64,000 bases of DNA from Diplonema japonicum (GCA_964019335.1 OZ025666.1:436501-500500); one strand, 5' to 3'. Shown: positions 30,501-41,384, numbered from the stretch's first letter. Notes: generated by a model from the letters alone, not told the origin. Translations and numbers: made by a program.

Positions 30501-33123
30501 GCAGTATGGCTATCGTAGGCGAAGCTGTTTTCAAGGACGTGGTCCCTGATGTGTGGTGGCGGATGCTATGCCCTGAAGGCACCGTTCTGATGTCCAAAGG
30601 CGTGCTCAACATTACTGGGATCGTGCAGCTCGATGCAAAAAACAAAACTGACAAGTACTACACATTGGGGATAAACGCTATGTCGGAGAAGGACTACCAT
30701 AAAGCCAAGCTTATGTTCCAGAACAGTCTGGACATCGAGCATGATGGGTGGACGCTTGAGATCCACAGCGCGGTAACGGAGGGCATAGCTTGCAACACAA
30801 GGAACATTAAGATTGAGCTGACGCGGAGTGGGGACTACTTGATACGACAAGAGGTGCAGGAAGGGAGCTTCGCAGGCAGCATTTTCGGTTCCACGCAGAA
30901 CCTCATGATCCCGAGGAACCGCACCAAGCGTGGGATGCGGAAATCCTTAGAAGCTGCATCGACGATGAGCAGACGAAGGAACTCCATGGAGGTTTTCTCC
31001 ATCCCTCCACCTGTGTTCAAGGAAGAGAAGCAGCTCGTTGTGATCCTAGACAACGGGAACGACCTCTGCGTGGCTGACATCACGTCCAGCGACCCCTACG
31101 TGGTGGTCACCTTCAACGGACAGCACCAGCGGAGCACCACAGTGTACGCCAACAGGACCCCCAAGTGGCAAGGTGTCTTCAACAACGAAGACTGGTCAGG
31201 CCTCATGTTCGTGTTTCCCTTGAAGGAAGATGTCACGCGTGCCATGCTCATCGAATTCAGTGTTTACGACGAAGACCTTATAGGGAACAACGACTTCATG
31301 GGGGGGACAGCGCTAACTCTCGGGGTGGAGGAGATCGACTGTGTGCTTCGGACGCACTCTTTGAAACTACGGCCAATGGAGTACCGCATGTCTGTGACGG
31401 AGCTGGGAACACTTGGGGTGCGGGTAGTGGCGGGAGGGTGTCAAGAAATCTCTACCTTGCTTGAAGCTGTCAAGCCACCACCACTGCTTTCGTTTGACTG
31501 GATACAATCAAGACAGATTATACAAAGCAACCTGGACATTTCGCGGCCCAAGGCACAGAGCTATGAAACCACGCGCGTCAACACGCCTAATGTACGTGCG
31601 AACAGCCAAAGCCTTGCTTGGAAGATGTTGCGTGCGATAGTGCTGCTGTACAACTGTGCCAGAATCCCCGCCAGAGTCGTGTTCAGCACCGTTGAAAGCG
31701 AAGCAGAAAGCGAGGTGACGCTTGCCCTATTCTGCCTCGACTACTGCTTCGATGTGGTTTATTGGATCGAACTGTGGAACACCTTCCGCAGACCGTACTC
31801 CGACCAGGGACAGAAGGTGACGGATCGTGTCGCCATTGCCTCGCACTACCTTCACAACTGGTTCACGATGGATGTCATAGCATGCTTCCCATGGGAGCTT
31901 GTCTGGGCCATCTGGAACCCTGTCGTGTTGCTGGAGAAAAAATGGCTGCGCGCGAACAGGTGCCTTAACCTACTGAGGTTCAAGAGTCTTGTGGAGGAAC
32001 TGATTGAAGACTTTTCATACGGACATCCTGTGGTGATCGAAATCTGCGTGTTTCTACTACTCCTGTGCTACTACCTGCTGTGGATGGGCTGTGTGTGGGG
32101 GGTCATGTTTGGAAAGATGGAATCTAATGGGTCTGATGTCATCTCAATGTACCTCTTCGGGCGAGCGTGCGGGGAGCCATCACGGCAGTGGGATGAAATA
32201 CCGCTCACAGAAAAGGTAGTGATTGCATTCCATTGGGCGCTGAGGGGGTTCTCTGGTTACGGGGCAGGGTGGCCGGGTACAGATACACAACACGTGGCAC
32301 TGCTGCTGATAAACATCACCGGTGTTGCAGTGTTCGCGAGTGTGATTGCATACGTGCAGAAGCTGATCAGCATCCTAGGTACGGTGTCCACTACCCATTT
32401 CAACAAAATGGAGGAGATATCTGAAACGATCACGTACCTACACCTCCCGGAGGATTTGGGGGAAGAGATTCTACGGTACTACAGGAGACTGTATATCCAG
32501 ACAAAGCAAGCAGAGCAGGGGCAGTTTGCCTTCCTTTCACATGAGCTCCCTGGCATGCTCTGGAAGGAGTTGTCATTCCATGTGAACAAAAACCTTGTGG
32601 AGCTCGTCCCGGAGCTGCGGAGCAGCAATGTACCATTCATAACATCGTTGGTGTCCAAGCTGGAGGAACGTTTTGAAGCGCCTGGTGATATTTTGGTGGA
32701 GAGAGGCGATGTGGAGCCTGAAGGGATATTCTTCATAGTACGTGGGACAGCTCGTGCGACGCTCAATGGCCTTGAGGTGGAACGACTTGGCCCTGGTGAC
32801 TTTTGGGGCGAAGTCTCGGTCATTCTAGGAGGCCCGCAGATTGCTACTGTAGAGGTGCTTGAGTACGCTGAGATCTTCGTCCTTCCTCATGAAGACGCGC
32901 AACTATTCCTCGCAGGCAACGAGTCCCGGTTAAAGGATCGCGCTGTTCAGCGGCGGGACCGTATCCGGTTGATGACACTAAGGGTTTGGAGAAGGAGAAG
33001 AAAAAAAAAAAAAAAAAAAAAAAAAAACAGGGTTCCTTGAACGATTCACGCCTCAGCTTCCCGTCCACAGCCGACATTCAGAAGTTGGTCACGCAGTACA
33101 GCACCGAAGACAACACGACTTGA
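27551..33123 (+). CDS. Sensor - tandem pseudo-cyclase - C2 - CNG/HCN-type channel fusion
   Basis: 1841 residues from join(27551-32983, 33031-33123), with a 47-nt phase-0 intron that is nearly all A. Order: short cytosolic N-terminus; TM about 32-55; non-cytosolic sensor region about 56-432; TM about 434-456; class III cyclase-like domain about 545-745; second cyclase-like domain about 864-1000; TPR-like helix pair about 1030-1060; C2 domain about 1159-1275; 6TM channel about 1353-1620 with pore motif GFSGYGA (GYG near 1570); C-linker; cyclic-nucleotide-binding fold about 1690-1790. The cyclase domains lack the usual metal Asp, Asn and Arg (first domain: ANVSIL, GGSVEYVLGE, GCTVEIAAS), so they are probably regulatory. 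The CNBD keeps FWGEVSV but lacks the ligand Arg. Likely a plasma- or flagellar-membrane K+-type channel gated by the receptor part. Confidence 0.8.
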
Positions 33124-33253
33124 TCCGTTTCTACGTGGTCAGAAAGAAAAGTAGGGGAGAGGGGTGGGGTTTTTACAAATTACTTAAATTGCAGCTTTCT
33201 ATTTTCTTTTCGTTCACAACATTCTCCCCCGTAGTCCGCCACAGAGGGTTAAG

Positions 33254-33900
33254 ATGACGGTGAGGCCATCGAGGGTGCTGCATAGCTGGGCGGGGTCGAA
33301 GGGTGCGGTGGCGCCCACAAAGGGTCTCGGCAGATTCTTCCAGAGGACGAAGACGGTCATGGCGCTGGAGCCCATGTACTCCCCACACAGGGTGCACTGG
33401 GACGCCCCCCACGACATGTGGAACCATGGTGCCTTTACCAACTACAACCTCGTTGTGAAGTGTCTCCTTATCTTCTTCGTTGTGGGGCCAGCTATCAACA
33501 CGCTAGGGTACTACATCGAACGGACACACTCGCCGAACAGGGTCCCTCTTCCTGGTAAGCTCAGTGTGTACACTGATATCGATGATCCTGATTGGAGGCT
33601 CAAGCTTGAAATGTGGAACAAGGAGAAGAGGGAAGGCCCCAGGCCTTTTGGGTACAACAGGTGTTTGACATGGGGAATAATTGTAAATAAAATTGTAAAC
33701 ACTTTTCTAGGTACCTCGACGTCATGAAGGATGTAAAGGTCTCCCACCCCGACTACAAGCTTTACGTGCCCTCTGAGCATGGTATGAAAGATGGGGGAAA
33801 AAAAAAAAAAAAAAAAAAAAAAAAAACAGGTGAGGGTGTTGGTGCCAACGCTAGTGACATCATCGCGCGGGAGAAGGCGCAGCAAGGGCTGAGGTCATAG
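33254..33900 (+). CDS. Small single-TM protein, possibly mitochondrial
   Basis: 182 residues from join(33254-33660, 33711-33781, 33830-33900). The introns are 50 nt (phase 2) and 48 nt (phase 1); the second is mostly A. Total length and frame agree. The N-terminus is basic and Ser-rich (MTVRPSRVLHSWAGSKGAV), resembling a mitochondrial presequence. One TM helix lies at about 66-87 (VKCLLIFFVVGPAINTLGYY). The rest is polar, with HPDYKLYVPSEH near the end. Size and layout resemble accessory subunits of respiratory complexes, but I do not recognise a specific family. Confidence 0.65.
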
Positions 33901-34365
33901 ATAGAGCGTGAAGGGGTTTTTTTTTTCTTTCTCTTTTTTATTTTTTTTTCTTATTTTCTATGTAGTGTAACGGCATTGAGAAGAAAATGAAATAGGGGGT
34001 GGGGGGAGGGGGGGGGGGGGGGGGGTGAGATTGGAAAAATCTTTTTTTAAAGAAACCATTCCTCATTAGTGTGCATTTTCTTCCCCCCCCTGAAGAACAT
34101 TTTGACAAAAAAACTACCACGATTTTAGCACCCCCCCCTCTCCCTTTTTTATCAGAAGAAACTGTATTTATGTTCCCGGCATATCCATCCCCCCCTCCCC
34201 TCATCTTCTTTTTCATGTGTTTCATAATGATGTCTTTTTTTGTTGTCCCCCCCTTATTTCCCTTTTTTAATTGCCGTTTTTTTTTTTCTCTTTTTTTTTC
34301 TGTATGGTTATTAAAAATCTGTTTTTTTTTTCCCCCTCCTATTTTCCGTACAGAAAAAGAAAAAA
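33901..34365. other. Intergenic pyrimidine-rich DNA
   Basis: 465 nt with polyG (34004-34025), C-runs and T-runs. It ends in CCGTACAG (34353), a likely trans-splice acceptor for the next gene. Confidence 0.5.
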
Positions 34366-35374
34366 ATGCGGCGGGGATTATTACGAGTAGTGGTCAAAGG
34401 GGAGAAACGTTGGTGCGCAGCAAAGGCAGCACCTGGTGAAGAGCCGGATCTTGAGGAGATGAGGGAGAGACAAAGGTGGCAAGACAGGTATGAGTTCAGT
34501 GATGAAGAGATTGAAGAAGAGCTCAAGGGAGAGAAGAAATGGAAAGAACAGTGGAGGGGAGGCAAGAACTGGCTCAGATATTACCTCAACATCTTTGAAG
34601 AACACGACAACCTGTCAGAACGGAGGGAAAGGTGGCAAGTTCTCATCTGGAAAGACGTGCGTTTAGTGAAATCCCTCATCGGCCTCGCCGTTCTAACCGC
34701 AATGCTGTACAGCGAAGTCGCACGAGACAAATTGTTCGCAAAATTAAGAGAATTTTCGATGAAGGGCAGCGGGACGGACTGGCCGACGCATTATATCGAA
34801 TTGAGGGAAATACATGAAGGGAAAAGAAATTTGGATCAGATTGTATGCAAAGCCTCCCCCAACTTTTTTTTAATTTTTTTTTTTTGTACAGATGTCATCA
34901 TGGGAAAAGGTACGAGACGCTCACCAACGAGATTGGTTGCTCCCGTTACTTGCTGCTCAGGTATATAATAAAAAAAAAAAAAAAAGAAAAAAAAAAAAAA
35001 AAAAGGCGCTTGTGAATTTCGTGTCTCAACCAGCGATGTTGAGCAACGGGGGGGCTCCACCTGACGCAGTCATTGAGAAGCTTGCAGAAGAGCTCTCCTT
35101 CATTGAGGCCGACGTTACCCGCATGTCTGCCGAGGTTGCCCTCCACCTCCATAACCTGAAGTCTGGCGACGTAAAGTGGCCAGGCCGGCAGCCCAACAAG
35201 GCTGTGATGGAGGAGATCACAGAGGCCATCGCCGCCATGTCAGATTTCAAAATCCACCCTGTTCTGGTAGAACGCTTGGAAATGCTGAAAAACAAAGACC
35301 GGGTCTTCTTCGGCGGGACTGGGTACTTCACTTCTTCATCAAAAGAGCTTCAGGAGAAAACGATCACAGCTTGA
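34366..35374 (+). CDS. Unknown single-TM protein, three exons
   Basis: Predicted 304 residues from join(34366-34842, 34892-34960, 35006-35374), all phase 0. The introns are 49 nt (T-rich) and 45 nt (A-run, no stop). The N-terminus is basic (MRRGLLRVVVKGEKRW). A charged helical region 30-95 is followed by a TM helix at about 101-119 (SLIGLAVLTAMLYSEV). The C-terminal half is soluble and helical. An alternative is two genes: exon 2 begins with ATG right after TTTTTGTACAG, which could be a trans-splice acceptor. Consistent phase and typical intron size favour one gene. No family recognised. Confidence 0.55.
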
Positions 35375-35463
35375 ACGCGGAAAGAAGTGTTTCTTTTTTT
35401 TTTTTTTTTTTTTTTCCTCAAGCTTCTGTCAAGTATATCAAAAGGTTTCCACTCCCATTATAA

Positions 35464-37224
35464 ATGTTGAAATCAAGACAAAGCCGGAAGTTCACAGAGA
35501 AGTACCTGAGCTTTGTGCAATGCGCTGTTGGTGTGTTTCTTGTTGCGGGGTTCGGGGCTCACATGATTATGGCGCAGCATGCTAAGAAACAAGACAACAT
35601 CAACGCAAAGGTGATCATCGCGAGACAGAAGGAGGTTATTGCGTCGCTGACCTCGAGCAGCCTTGCTATGGAACAGGTGCGGGAATCCGCTCGCCAAGCG
35701 GAACTTGACCTGCTCGACACACTTGCCGCAGCTCAGAAAAAGCTCGAAGCGAACAACAAAATCTACCAACCAGAACAGTCTACCAGCACCGTGAGAACCA
35801 CTGCAGTCGTCAAGACACTGCGTTCTGTTTGGGGTGCTTACAAGAAACACGCTATGGGCGCCGACGAACTCGACTCTCTCAGCAACAAACCCGTAAACTG
35901 GGACAGCGCCAACAAGCAGATGGTCACCCTTGTGGACTCCCTTGACACCTTGTACATCACAGGCTGCCATGACGAGTTCAACGAAGCTGTCGACTACCTT
36001 GCCAATCACTTCAACTTCAACCCTTCTGAGAACATCGCCCTGTTTGAGACAACTATCCGTGTCCTTGGCGGGCTGCTCTCAGCCTACGCCCTCTCCGGCG
36101 ACGCTCGTATCCTTTCCAAAGCCGTTCAAGTAGGCAATTCCATGATCCCCGCCTACAGCAAGGAGGTCCTCTCTAAACAAGGCGGTGTCCCACACCAGTA
36201 CTGGAACCCTAAAACCCATAAATCAAACAAAGGTTTTGGTCCCCTCCTTGCCGAATCCGGCTCCGTGCAGCTTGAGTACAGGTACCTCTCGCATCTGACG
36301 GGCAACCACACCTACGACACGGACGCAATGAGGGTGTTCGAGGTCTTCCGCAGAGACACTCGAAACGGGTTGTTGGGAAACAAGTTCGACGGGAAGCACT
36401 TCACAGGCACTGTGAGCACAGGTGCCTTCTCCGACTCCTACTATGAGTACCTCCTGAAGCTGCACCTCCTCACAGGGCAGAACGAAGGTGTGTACAAAGA
36501 CATGTACATCGAAGCTGCAGAGGGCATCATCAACCACTTGGTGAAGAAGGTGGGCAACACCACTCAGTCGTACATCAAGCAAGGTTATATCGTGCAGTCG
36601 AAGGCCAACATCACGACGCCTGTGATGAGCAAGAACTTCGAGCACCTGTCGTGCTTCGTGCCTGGGATGCTTGCGTTGGGGTCGCAGTACCTCAACGACT
36701 CGGACATGGCGAAGAAACACTTGCAGGCGGCGGAGTCCATTGCTGAGTTCTGTGTCCATTTGTACCTTGACACAGCGACAGGGCTCAGCCCGGATGTGGT
36801 GAGCATGCGATCTGGAAAGAAGAATGTTGTTAAAGGAAACTACGGGCTTCGTCCTGAAACAATAGAATCCCTGTTCTACTTGTGGCGCGTGACACGGAAG
36901 GAGGTGTACAGGGAGTGGGGGTGGAAGATCTACCAGAGCATCGAACGAAACTGCAAGGTTTGCCCGGCTTGTGAAATGAGTGGTTACTCCGAAGTTGCCG
37001 ACGTAAAGGCAGCGAAGCCAAGGCACACCGGGCACATGGAATCCTTTTTCACAGGGGAGACACTGAAGTATTTGTACCTTCTGTTCACTGACGACAGTGC
37101 TCTCGATCTTGACTGTTGGGTTTTGAACACCGAGGCGCACCCCTTCCCGAAGTTCATGCCTTTGAATTCTAATAACACGGAGGCACATTCTTTGCCAGCG
37201 AAGTGCCCTCCATCACACCTCTGA
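35464..37224 (+). CDS. GH47 class I alpha-1,2-mannosidase, paralogue 1
   Basis: 586 residues, intronless. Type II membrane layout: short basic cytosolic tail, TM about 17-37, coiled stem to about 110, then the catalytic barrel. GH47 landmarks in order: VWGAYKKHAMGADEL, LVDSLDTLYI, ALFETTIRVLGGLLSAYALS, LLAESGSVQLEYRYLS, SYYEYLLKLHLLTGQ, HLSCFVPGMLALGS, GLRPETIESLFYLWR, and near the end ESFFTGETLKYLYLLF plus NTEAHPFP (the Thr binds Ca2+ in the family). Active-site acids appear retained. The family trims alpha-1,2-mannose from N-glycans in ER or Golgi. The loop between TQSY and FEHLSCF differs sharply from the paralogues. Confidence 0.92.
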   Translation: MLKSRQSRKFTEKYLSFVQCAVGVFLVAGFGAHMIMAQHAKKQDNINAKVIIARQKEVIASLTSSSLAMEQVRESARQAELDLLDTLAAAQKKLEANNKIYQPEQSTSTVRTTAVVKTLRSVWGAYKKHAMGADELDSLSNKPVNWDSANKQMVTLVDSLDTLYITGCHDEFNEAVDYLANHFNFNPSENIALFETTIRVLGGLLSAYALSGDARILSKAVQVGNSMIPAYSKEVLSKQGGVPHQYWNPKTHKSNKGFGPLLAESGSVQLEYRYLSHLTGNHTYDTDAMRVFEVFRRDTRNGLLGNKFDGKHFTGTVSTGAFSDSYYEYLLKLHLLTGQNEGVYKDMYIEAAEGIINHLVKKVGNTTQSYIKQGYIVQSKANITTPVMSKNFEHLSCFVPGMLALGSQYLNDSDMAKKHLQAAESIAEFCVHLYLDTATGLSPDVVSMRSGKKNVVKGNYGLRPETIESLFYLWRVTRKEVYREWGWKIYQSIERNCKVCPACEMSGYSEVADVKAAKPRHTGHMESFFTGETLKYLYLLFTDDSALDLDCWVLNTEAHPFPKFMPLNSNNTEAHSLPAKCPPSHL

Positions 37225-38137
37225 ACCCTTCCTTGAAGTGTTCTTACTACTACCACCTCAGCTTCTCTTTCTTCTTTTGTTACTGTTCTGCCTGTCGGAG
37301 TCTATGATTTGCCACTCAGGACGTTGTACTTGCTATTTTTTTTTTTTTTTGTGTTGTTACTCCCTTCTATTTTTTTTTTTCTCAGATGATATAGAATTTT
37401 GCAGCAGCTGCCGGGCAACGATCGACTTCTTTCGAGGAGTGTTCATCCTGTCTCCTGACTCTATCACAGCTTATTTACGATAACCGTTCTCATGGATCCC
37501 TCCCCCCGATAGGGGGCCATAGCAGATTATATATACGGAGCTGTTTGAAAAACAGCCTGCCCTTGTGTGGGTTGCCTAGAAAGAGGTTAGTAGCGGACGG
37601 TGACTCGTAGAAATTTAAGAAAAGGGAAAAAAAAAAAGGAAAAAAAAAAAAAAGAGATTCTTTATGACTATATGTTTTTTGTTGTCGCAGAAAGCTGTGA
37701 GGGTTTTTGCTCGGCACAAAAGTTGCGTATTTGTTATAAAATTATCTTTTTTGAAAAGATAAAATTTTTGTGACAATCAGAAAAGGAAGAAGAAAAAAAA
37801 AAGAAATTGGTGTAGCTCACCATCCCCTTAGCGAACATTCTCTCGGTGTCTAAAGCCGAGGTGAAAAATAAAATAAAATAAATACGAAAACAGAGAAAAG
37901 AAAAGAGAAAAAAAAAACTATATAGACTTCTCCCTCCCTGTGCTGGCGGCTCCTTCTAAAGTGCCTTGCCGCCCTCCCCCTCCGAGCTGCATAGTTCTTG
38001 GTCCTATGCTGCCATTTGCCTCCCTATCTTGTTTTTACCCCCCCTTTTTTTTATTCCCATTATTTCCCGTCTCTTTTTTTTTTTACGCATTCTCTTGTTT
38101 TTACTATTTTATCTCAACAGAGGCCAGACAACCCAAC
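37225..38137. other. Intergenic with three perfect hairpins
   Basis: 913 nt. Hairpins: 37503-37516 (CCCCC/GGGGG, loop GATA), 37540-37556 (GCTGTTT/AAACAGC, loop GAA) and 37742-37762 (TTATCTTTT/AAAAGATAA, loop TTG). It ends with a T-rich tract and CTCAACAG (38120), the probable acceptor for the next gene. Confidence 0.5.
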
Positions 38138-39862
38138 ATGTTGAAAAATCGGCCTCGCCGGGCTTGCGGCCAAATACCCATTTTTCAAACATTGATTTTC
38201 TTCGGCTTTGTGGTCCAGGTGCTGATGTTGTTACACGACAGACAGCAAGAGCGAGCCGACGCTGCTCAGGTCATCGCAGAGCAAAAGGAAGAGATTCGCA
38301 AGCTAAAGGTGCAAGCCCTCCGCATGGCTGAGCAAGCAGTGTTGAAACCCACTGATAAAGAACATGATAAAGAACCTGAAAAAACAAACAGCCCACCGTC
38401 ACCCACGGTCAGGGAAACACAGACACAGCATGCCACCAAGGACCGCGCCGCTGCAGTCGTCAAGACACTGCGTTCTGTTTGGGGTGCTTACAAGAAACAC
38501 GCTATGGGCGCCGACGAGCTGGAACCCGTGAACAACAAGCCAGTGTACTGGGACAGAAGCAACAAACAGATGGTCACATTGGTCGACACCCTTGACACCT
38601 TGTACCTTGCAGGATGTATCAGCGAGTTCAATGAAGCTGTCGACTACCTTGCCGAGCATTTCAACTTCACTCCATCTGGCAACGTAGCCCTGTTTGAGAC
38701 AGCCATCCGCGTCCTCGGCGGGCTGCTCTCAGCCTACGCCCTCTCCGGCGACGCTCGCATCCTTTCCAAAGCCGTTCAAGTTGGCAATTCCATGATCCCC
38801 GCCTACAGCAAAGAGGTCCTCTCTAGGTACGGTGGAGTTCCCCTGCACGTCTGGAACCCAAAAACCCGAAAGGCGGACCGCGGCTACGGCACCTTCCTCG
38901 CCGAGGCCGGCTCCGTGCAGCTTGAGTACAGGTACCTTTCGCGTGCTACTGGCAACATGAAGTACGACACAGATGCCATGAGGGTGTTCGATATATTCCG
39001 CAGAGACACAAAGCACGGGCTGCTGGGGAACACCTTCGACGGGAGCCGCTTCTCGGGCACGGCGAGTACTGGGTCTTACTCCGACTCCTACTATGAGTAC
39101 CTCCTGAAGCTGCACCTCCTCACAGGGCAGAACGAAGATATGTTCAAGGACATGTACGTACAAGCCTCCGAGGCCATCATCAACCACCTCACGAAGAAGG
39201 TAGGCGACTCCACACAGTCTTACGTCGTTTCAGCGGTACTCACGAATCGTGGTGTGTCGACATCGGATACGACTTTCGAGCACCTATCGTGCTTCGTGCC
39301 TGGGATGCTTGCGTTGGGGTCGCAGTACCTCAACGACTCGGACATGGCGAAGAAACACTTGCAGGCGGCGGAGTCCATTGCTGAGTTCTGTGCCCATTTG
39401 TACCTTGACACAGCGACAGGGCTCAGCCCGGATGTGGTGAGCATGAGTTCTGGTAGGAAGTCATACATGCGGACTAACTACGGGCTTCGTCCTGAGACAA
39501 TAGAATCCCTGTTCTACTTGTGGCGCGTGACACGGAAGGAGGTGTACAGGGAGTGGGGGTGGAAGATCTACCAGAGCATTGAGAAACACTGCAAGGTTTG
39601 CCCATCTTGTGAAGTGAGTGGTTACTCCGAAGTTGCCGACGTAAAGGCAGCGAAGCCAAGGCACACCGGGCACATGGACACCTTCTTCACAGGGGAGACA
39701 CTGAAGTATTTGTACCTTCTGTTCGCTGACGACAGTGCTCTCGATCTTGACTGTTGGGTTTTGAGCACCGAGGCGCACCCCTTCCCGAAGTTCATGCCGA
39801 ACAGCTTCAACGGGACGCCACGTTCTCTACCTGAAAAATGTGCAAAGGTTATGAACCACTAG
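38138..39862 (+). CDS. GH47 class I alpha-1,2-mannosidase, paralogue 2
   Basis: 574 residues. The frame is open upstream to 37940 from a GTG, but the ATG at 38138 follows a strong pyrimidine tract and CAACAG, and gives MLKNRPRR like paralogue 3. TM about 15-33 (TLIFFGFVVQVLMLL), coiled stem, then the GH47 domain with the same landmarks (ALFETAIRVLGGLLSAY, ETIESLFYLWR, TEAHPFP). The last motif reads STEAHP instead of NTEAHP. Long near-identical stretches with paralogue 1 (for example about 160 nt at 39281-39443, matching 36641-36803) alternate with divergent ones, suggesting gene conversion. Glycan trimming in ER or Golgi. Confidence 0.92.
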   Translation: MLKNRPRRACGQIPIFQTLIFFGFVVQVLMLLHDRQQERADAAQVIAEQKEEIRKLKVQALRMAEQAVLKPTDKEHDKEPEKTNSPPSPTVRETQTQHATKDRAAAVVKTLRSVWGAYKKHAMGADELEPVNNKPVYWDRSNKQMVTLVDTLDTLYLAGCISEFNEAVDYLAEHFNFTPSGNVALFETAIRVLGGLLSAYALSGDARILSKAVQVGNSMIPAYSKEVLSRYGGVPLHVWNPKTRKADRGYGTFLAEAGSVQLEYRYLSRATGNMKYDTDAMRVFDIFRRDTKHGLLGNTFDGSRFSGTASTGSYSDSYYEYLLKLHLLTGQNEDMFKDMYVQASEAIINHLTKKVGDSTQSYVVSAVLTNRGVSTSDTTFEHLSCFVPGMLALGSQYLNDSDMAKKHLQAAESIAEFCAHLYLDTATGLSPDVVSMSSGRKSYMRTNYGLRPETIESLFYLWRVTRKEVYREWGWKIYQSIEKHCKVCPSCEVSGYSEVADVKAAKPRHTGHMDTFFTGETLKYLYLLFADDSALDLDCWVLSTEAHPFPKFMPNSFNGTPRSLPEKCAKVMNH

Positions 39863-40317
39863 CACAATAATAGGTAGAGAAGAGCATTGCACCGGTAAAG
39901 CAGTCAGGGTGACGGGAGTCTACTGAAAGCAAGTGCAGCCATGAAGAGTTTAATTTTTAAGAACACCTTTTCTAAGCGAACACAAATTTAGCATTATTTC
40001 AACAGATTTTTCACGCGCTGCTAGTTTTTGCAGCATGGAAGGTGGGCCCACTTGAATTGCCCATACGAACACTTTCTTTTTCTTGACCAAGATAACAGTA
40101 GTGTAAGTGAGTTGTTATTATGCAAAGGAGTTAGCTTTGTTCGACTTGACCCTCTGCAGGATAAGCCTGGTTCAAGTTTCCTAGTTCTACTTAGCTGTAG
40201 ATCAATCATTTGACGTTGGAGAGCATGGTCGTGTCTTCTGCGTATCTTGTTCTGCCATTTGCCATTATTAACTTTCAATCGAAGATATCAACAAACAAAG
40301 GAAACCATTTTATCAAA
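39863..40317. other. Intergenic, nothing recognised
   Basis: 455 nt of mixed, moderately AT-rich sequence without the long homopolymers seen elsewhere. It is unrelated to the sequence upstream of the other two cysteine-repeat genes. Confidence 0.5.
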
Positions 40318-41193
40318 ATGACGCGTTCCGCTGTGATGCTTGCGATGCTGCCTGTTGTGGCGTCTCTGCAGATGGAGATGAGCTGCCTGATGGACGTGGG
40401 GATGGGGGCTTACGGGCTGATCGACGCTGGTCTGGGGATCAACAGCGCTGTGTCCTCGTGCGGGGATGCGGGGAAGAAGGGGCAGTGCACCGCGGACATC
40501 GGGAAGGTGGTGTCTGGTCTGGGGAGCACGAGCGCGTACATCTCGATGGCGGTGGGGGACTGCGGGGGCGAGGGGAACCAGTGCGCGGTGGACGTGTCGC
40601 AGGCGGTGTCGTCCCTCGGGAAGGCTGTGCAGGATGCGGGGAAGGCTGAGCAGTCGTGCAGGCAGAACGCGTCGAGGGCCCTGTGCGCGTCGGATGTGCT
40701 GGCGGCTGGGTCGAAGGTGGCGCTCGCGGCGAGCCAGGTGCAGGCGGCGAAGGGGAGCTGCGCGACCGTGGCGGAGAAGAAGGTGGCGGATTTGAAGAAC
40801 TTCAACATGAACTGCATCATGGACGTGGCGATGGCCGCCTTCGGGCTGGTGAACGGGGGCCTCGCCGTGAACGCGGCGGTGGCGGACTGCGGGGCGGAGG
40901 GGAGCTCCGGGGCCTGCGCTGAGGACATCGGGAAGATGGTGTCTGGGCTGGGGTCCGCGAGCGCGCAGATCAGCGCGGCTGTCGGGGACTGCGGCGGGGC
41001 GACGCAGCAGTGCTCCGTCGACGTGTCGAAGGCGGTGGCCTCCTTCGGGAAGGCGACCGAGGAGGCAGGGAAGGCGGCACAGGTCTGCGGCGACAAGACC
41101 CAGTCCGCCCTCTGCGTCTCCTACCTCCTCGCCTCCGGCTCAGGCATCTCCCTCGCCGTCAGCGACATCCAGGCGGCCTCCAAGTCGTGCTAA
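40318..41193 (+). CDS. Secreted eight-helix C-x24-C repeat protein, copy 2
   Basis: 291 residues, same length as copies 1 and 3. The mature protein is identical in all eight C-x24-C units as far as read; differences are a few bases (stop is TAA after TCGTGC rather than TAG after TCTTGC). Similarity to the other copies starts within a few bases of the ATG and stops at the stop codon; flanks are unrelated. It follows GH47 paralogue 2, as copy 3 follows paralogue 3, suggesting a duplicated gene pair. Confidence 0.85.
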   Translation: MTRSAVMLAMLPVVASLQMEMSCLMDVGMGAYGLIDAGLGINSAVSSCGDAGKKGQCTADIGKVVSGLGSTSAYISMAVGDCGGEGNQCAVDVSQAVSSLGKAVQDAGKAEQSCRQNASRALCASDVLAAGSKVALAASQVQAAKGSCATVAEKKVADLKNFNMNCIMDVAMAAFGLVNGGLAVNAAVADCGAEGSSGACAEDIGKMVSGLGSASAQISAAVGDCGGATQQCSVDVSKAVASFGKATEEAGKAAQVCGDKTQSALCVSYLLASGSGISLAVSDIQAASKSC

Positions 41194-41371
41194 ATAAAGA
41201 ACAGCACATGCGACAAGAAGAAATTTGTGTGTGTGGCGTGACAGTGTATCCTTTTGCATCCTTCGTTCATCTCTTGTCAGCGAACGTAGCAGCTTGCTCT
41301 GCACCGTGTTGATGGTGATTTCCTACTCTTGCTCTCTCACCGTTTTTTTTGTTTCGTTTTTTTTGTTTTAA

Positions 41372-41384
41372 CCATCTACCAACG
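41372..41384 (+). repeat. piggyBac-like left terminal inverted repeat
   Basis: CCATCTACCAACG, directly after TTAA. Confidence 0.88.

Noticed and set aside
34071-34439. 122-residue + frame before the gene at 34366
   Set aside because: Low-complexity Pro/Phe translation of pyrimidine tracts.
37940-38137. Start of GH47 paralogue 2 at 37940
   Set aside because: Begins with GTG and crosses a strong acceptor (CAACAG at 38120); the ATG at 38138 matches the paralogue pattern.
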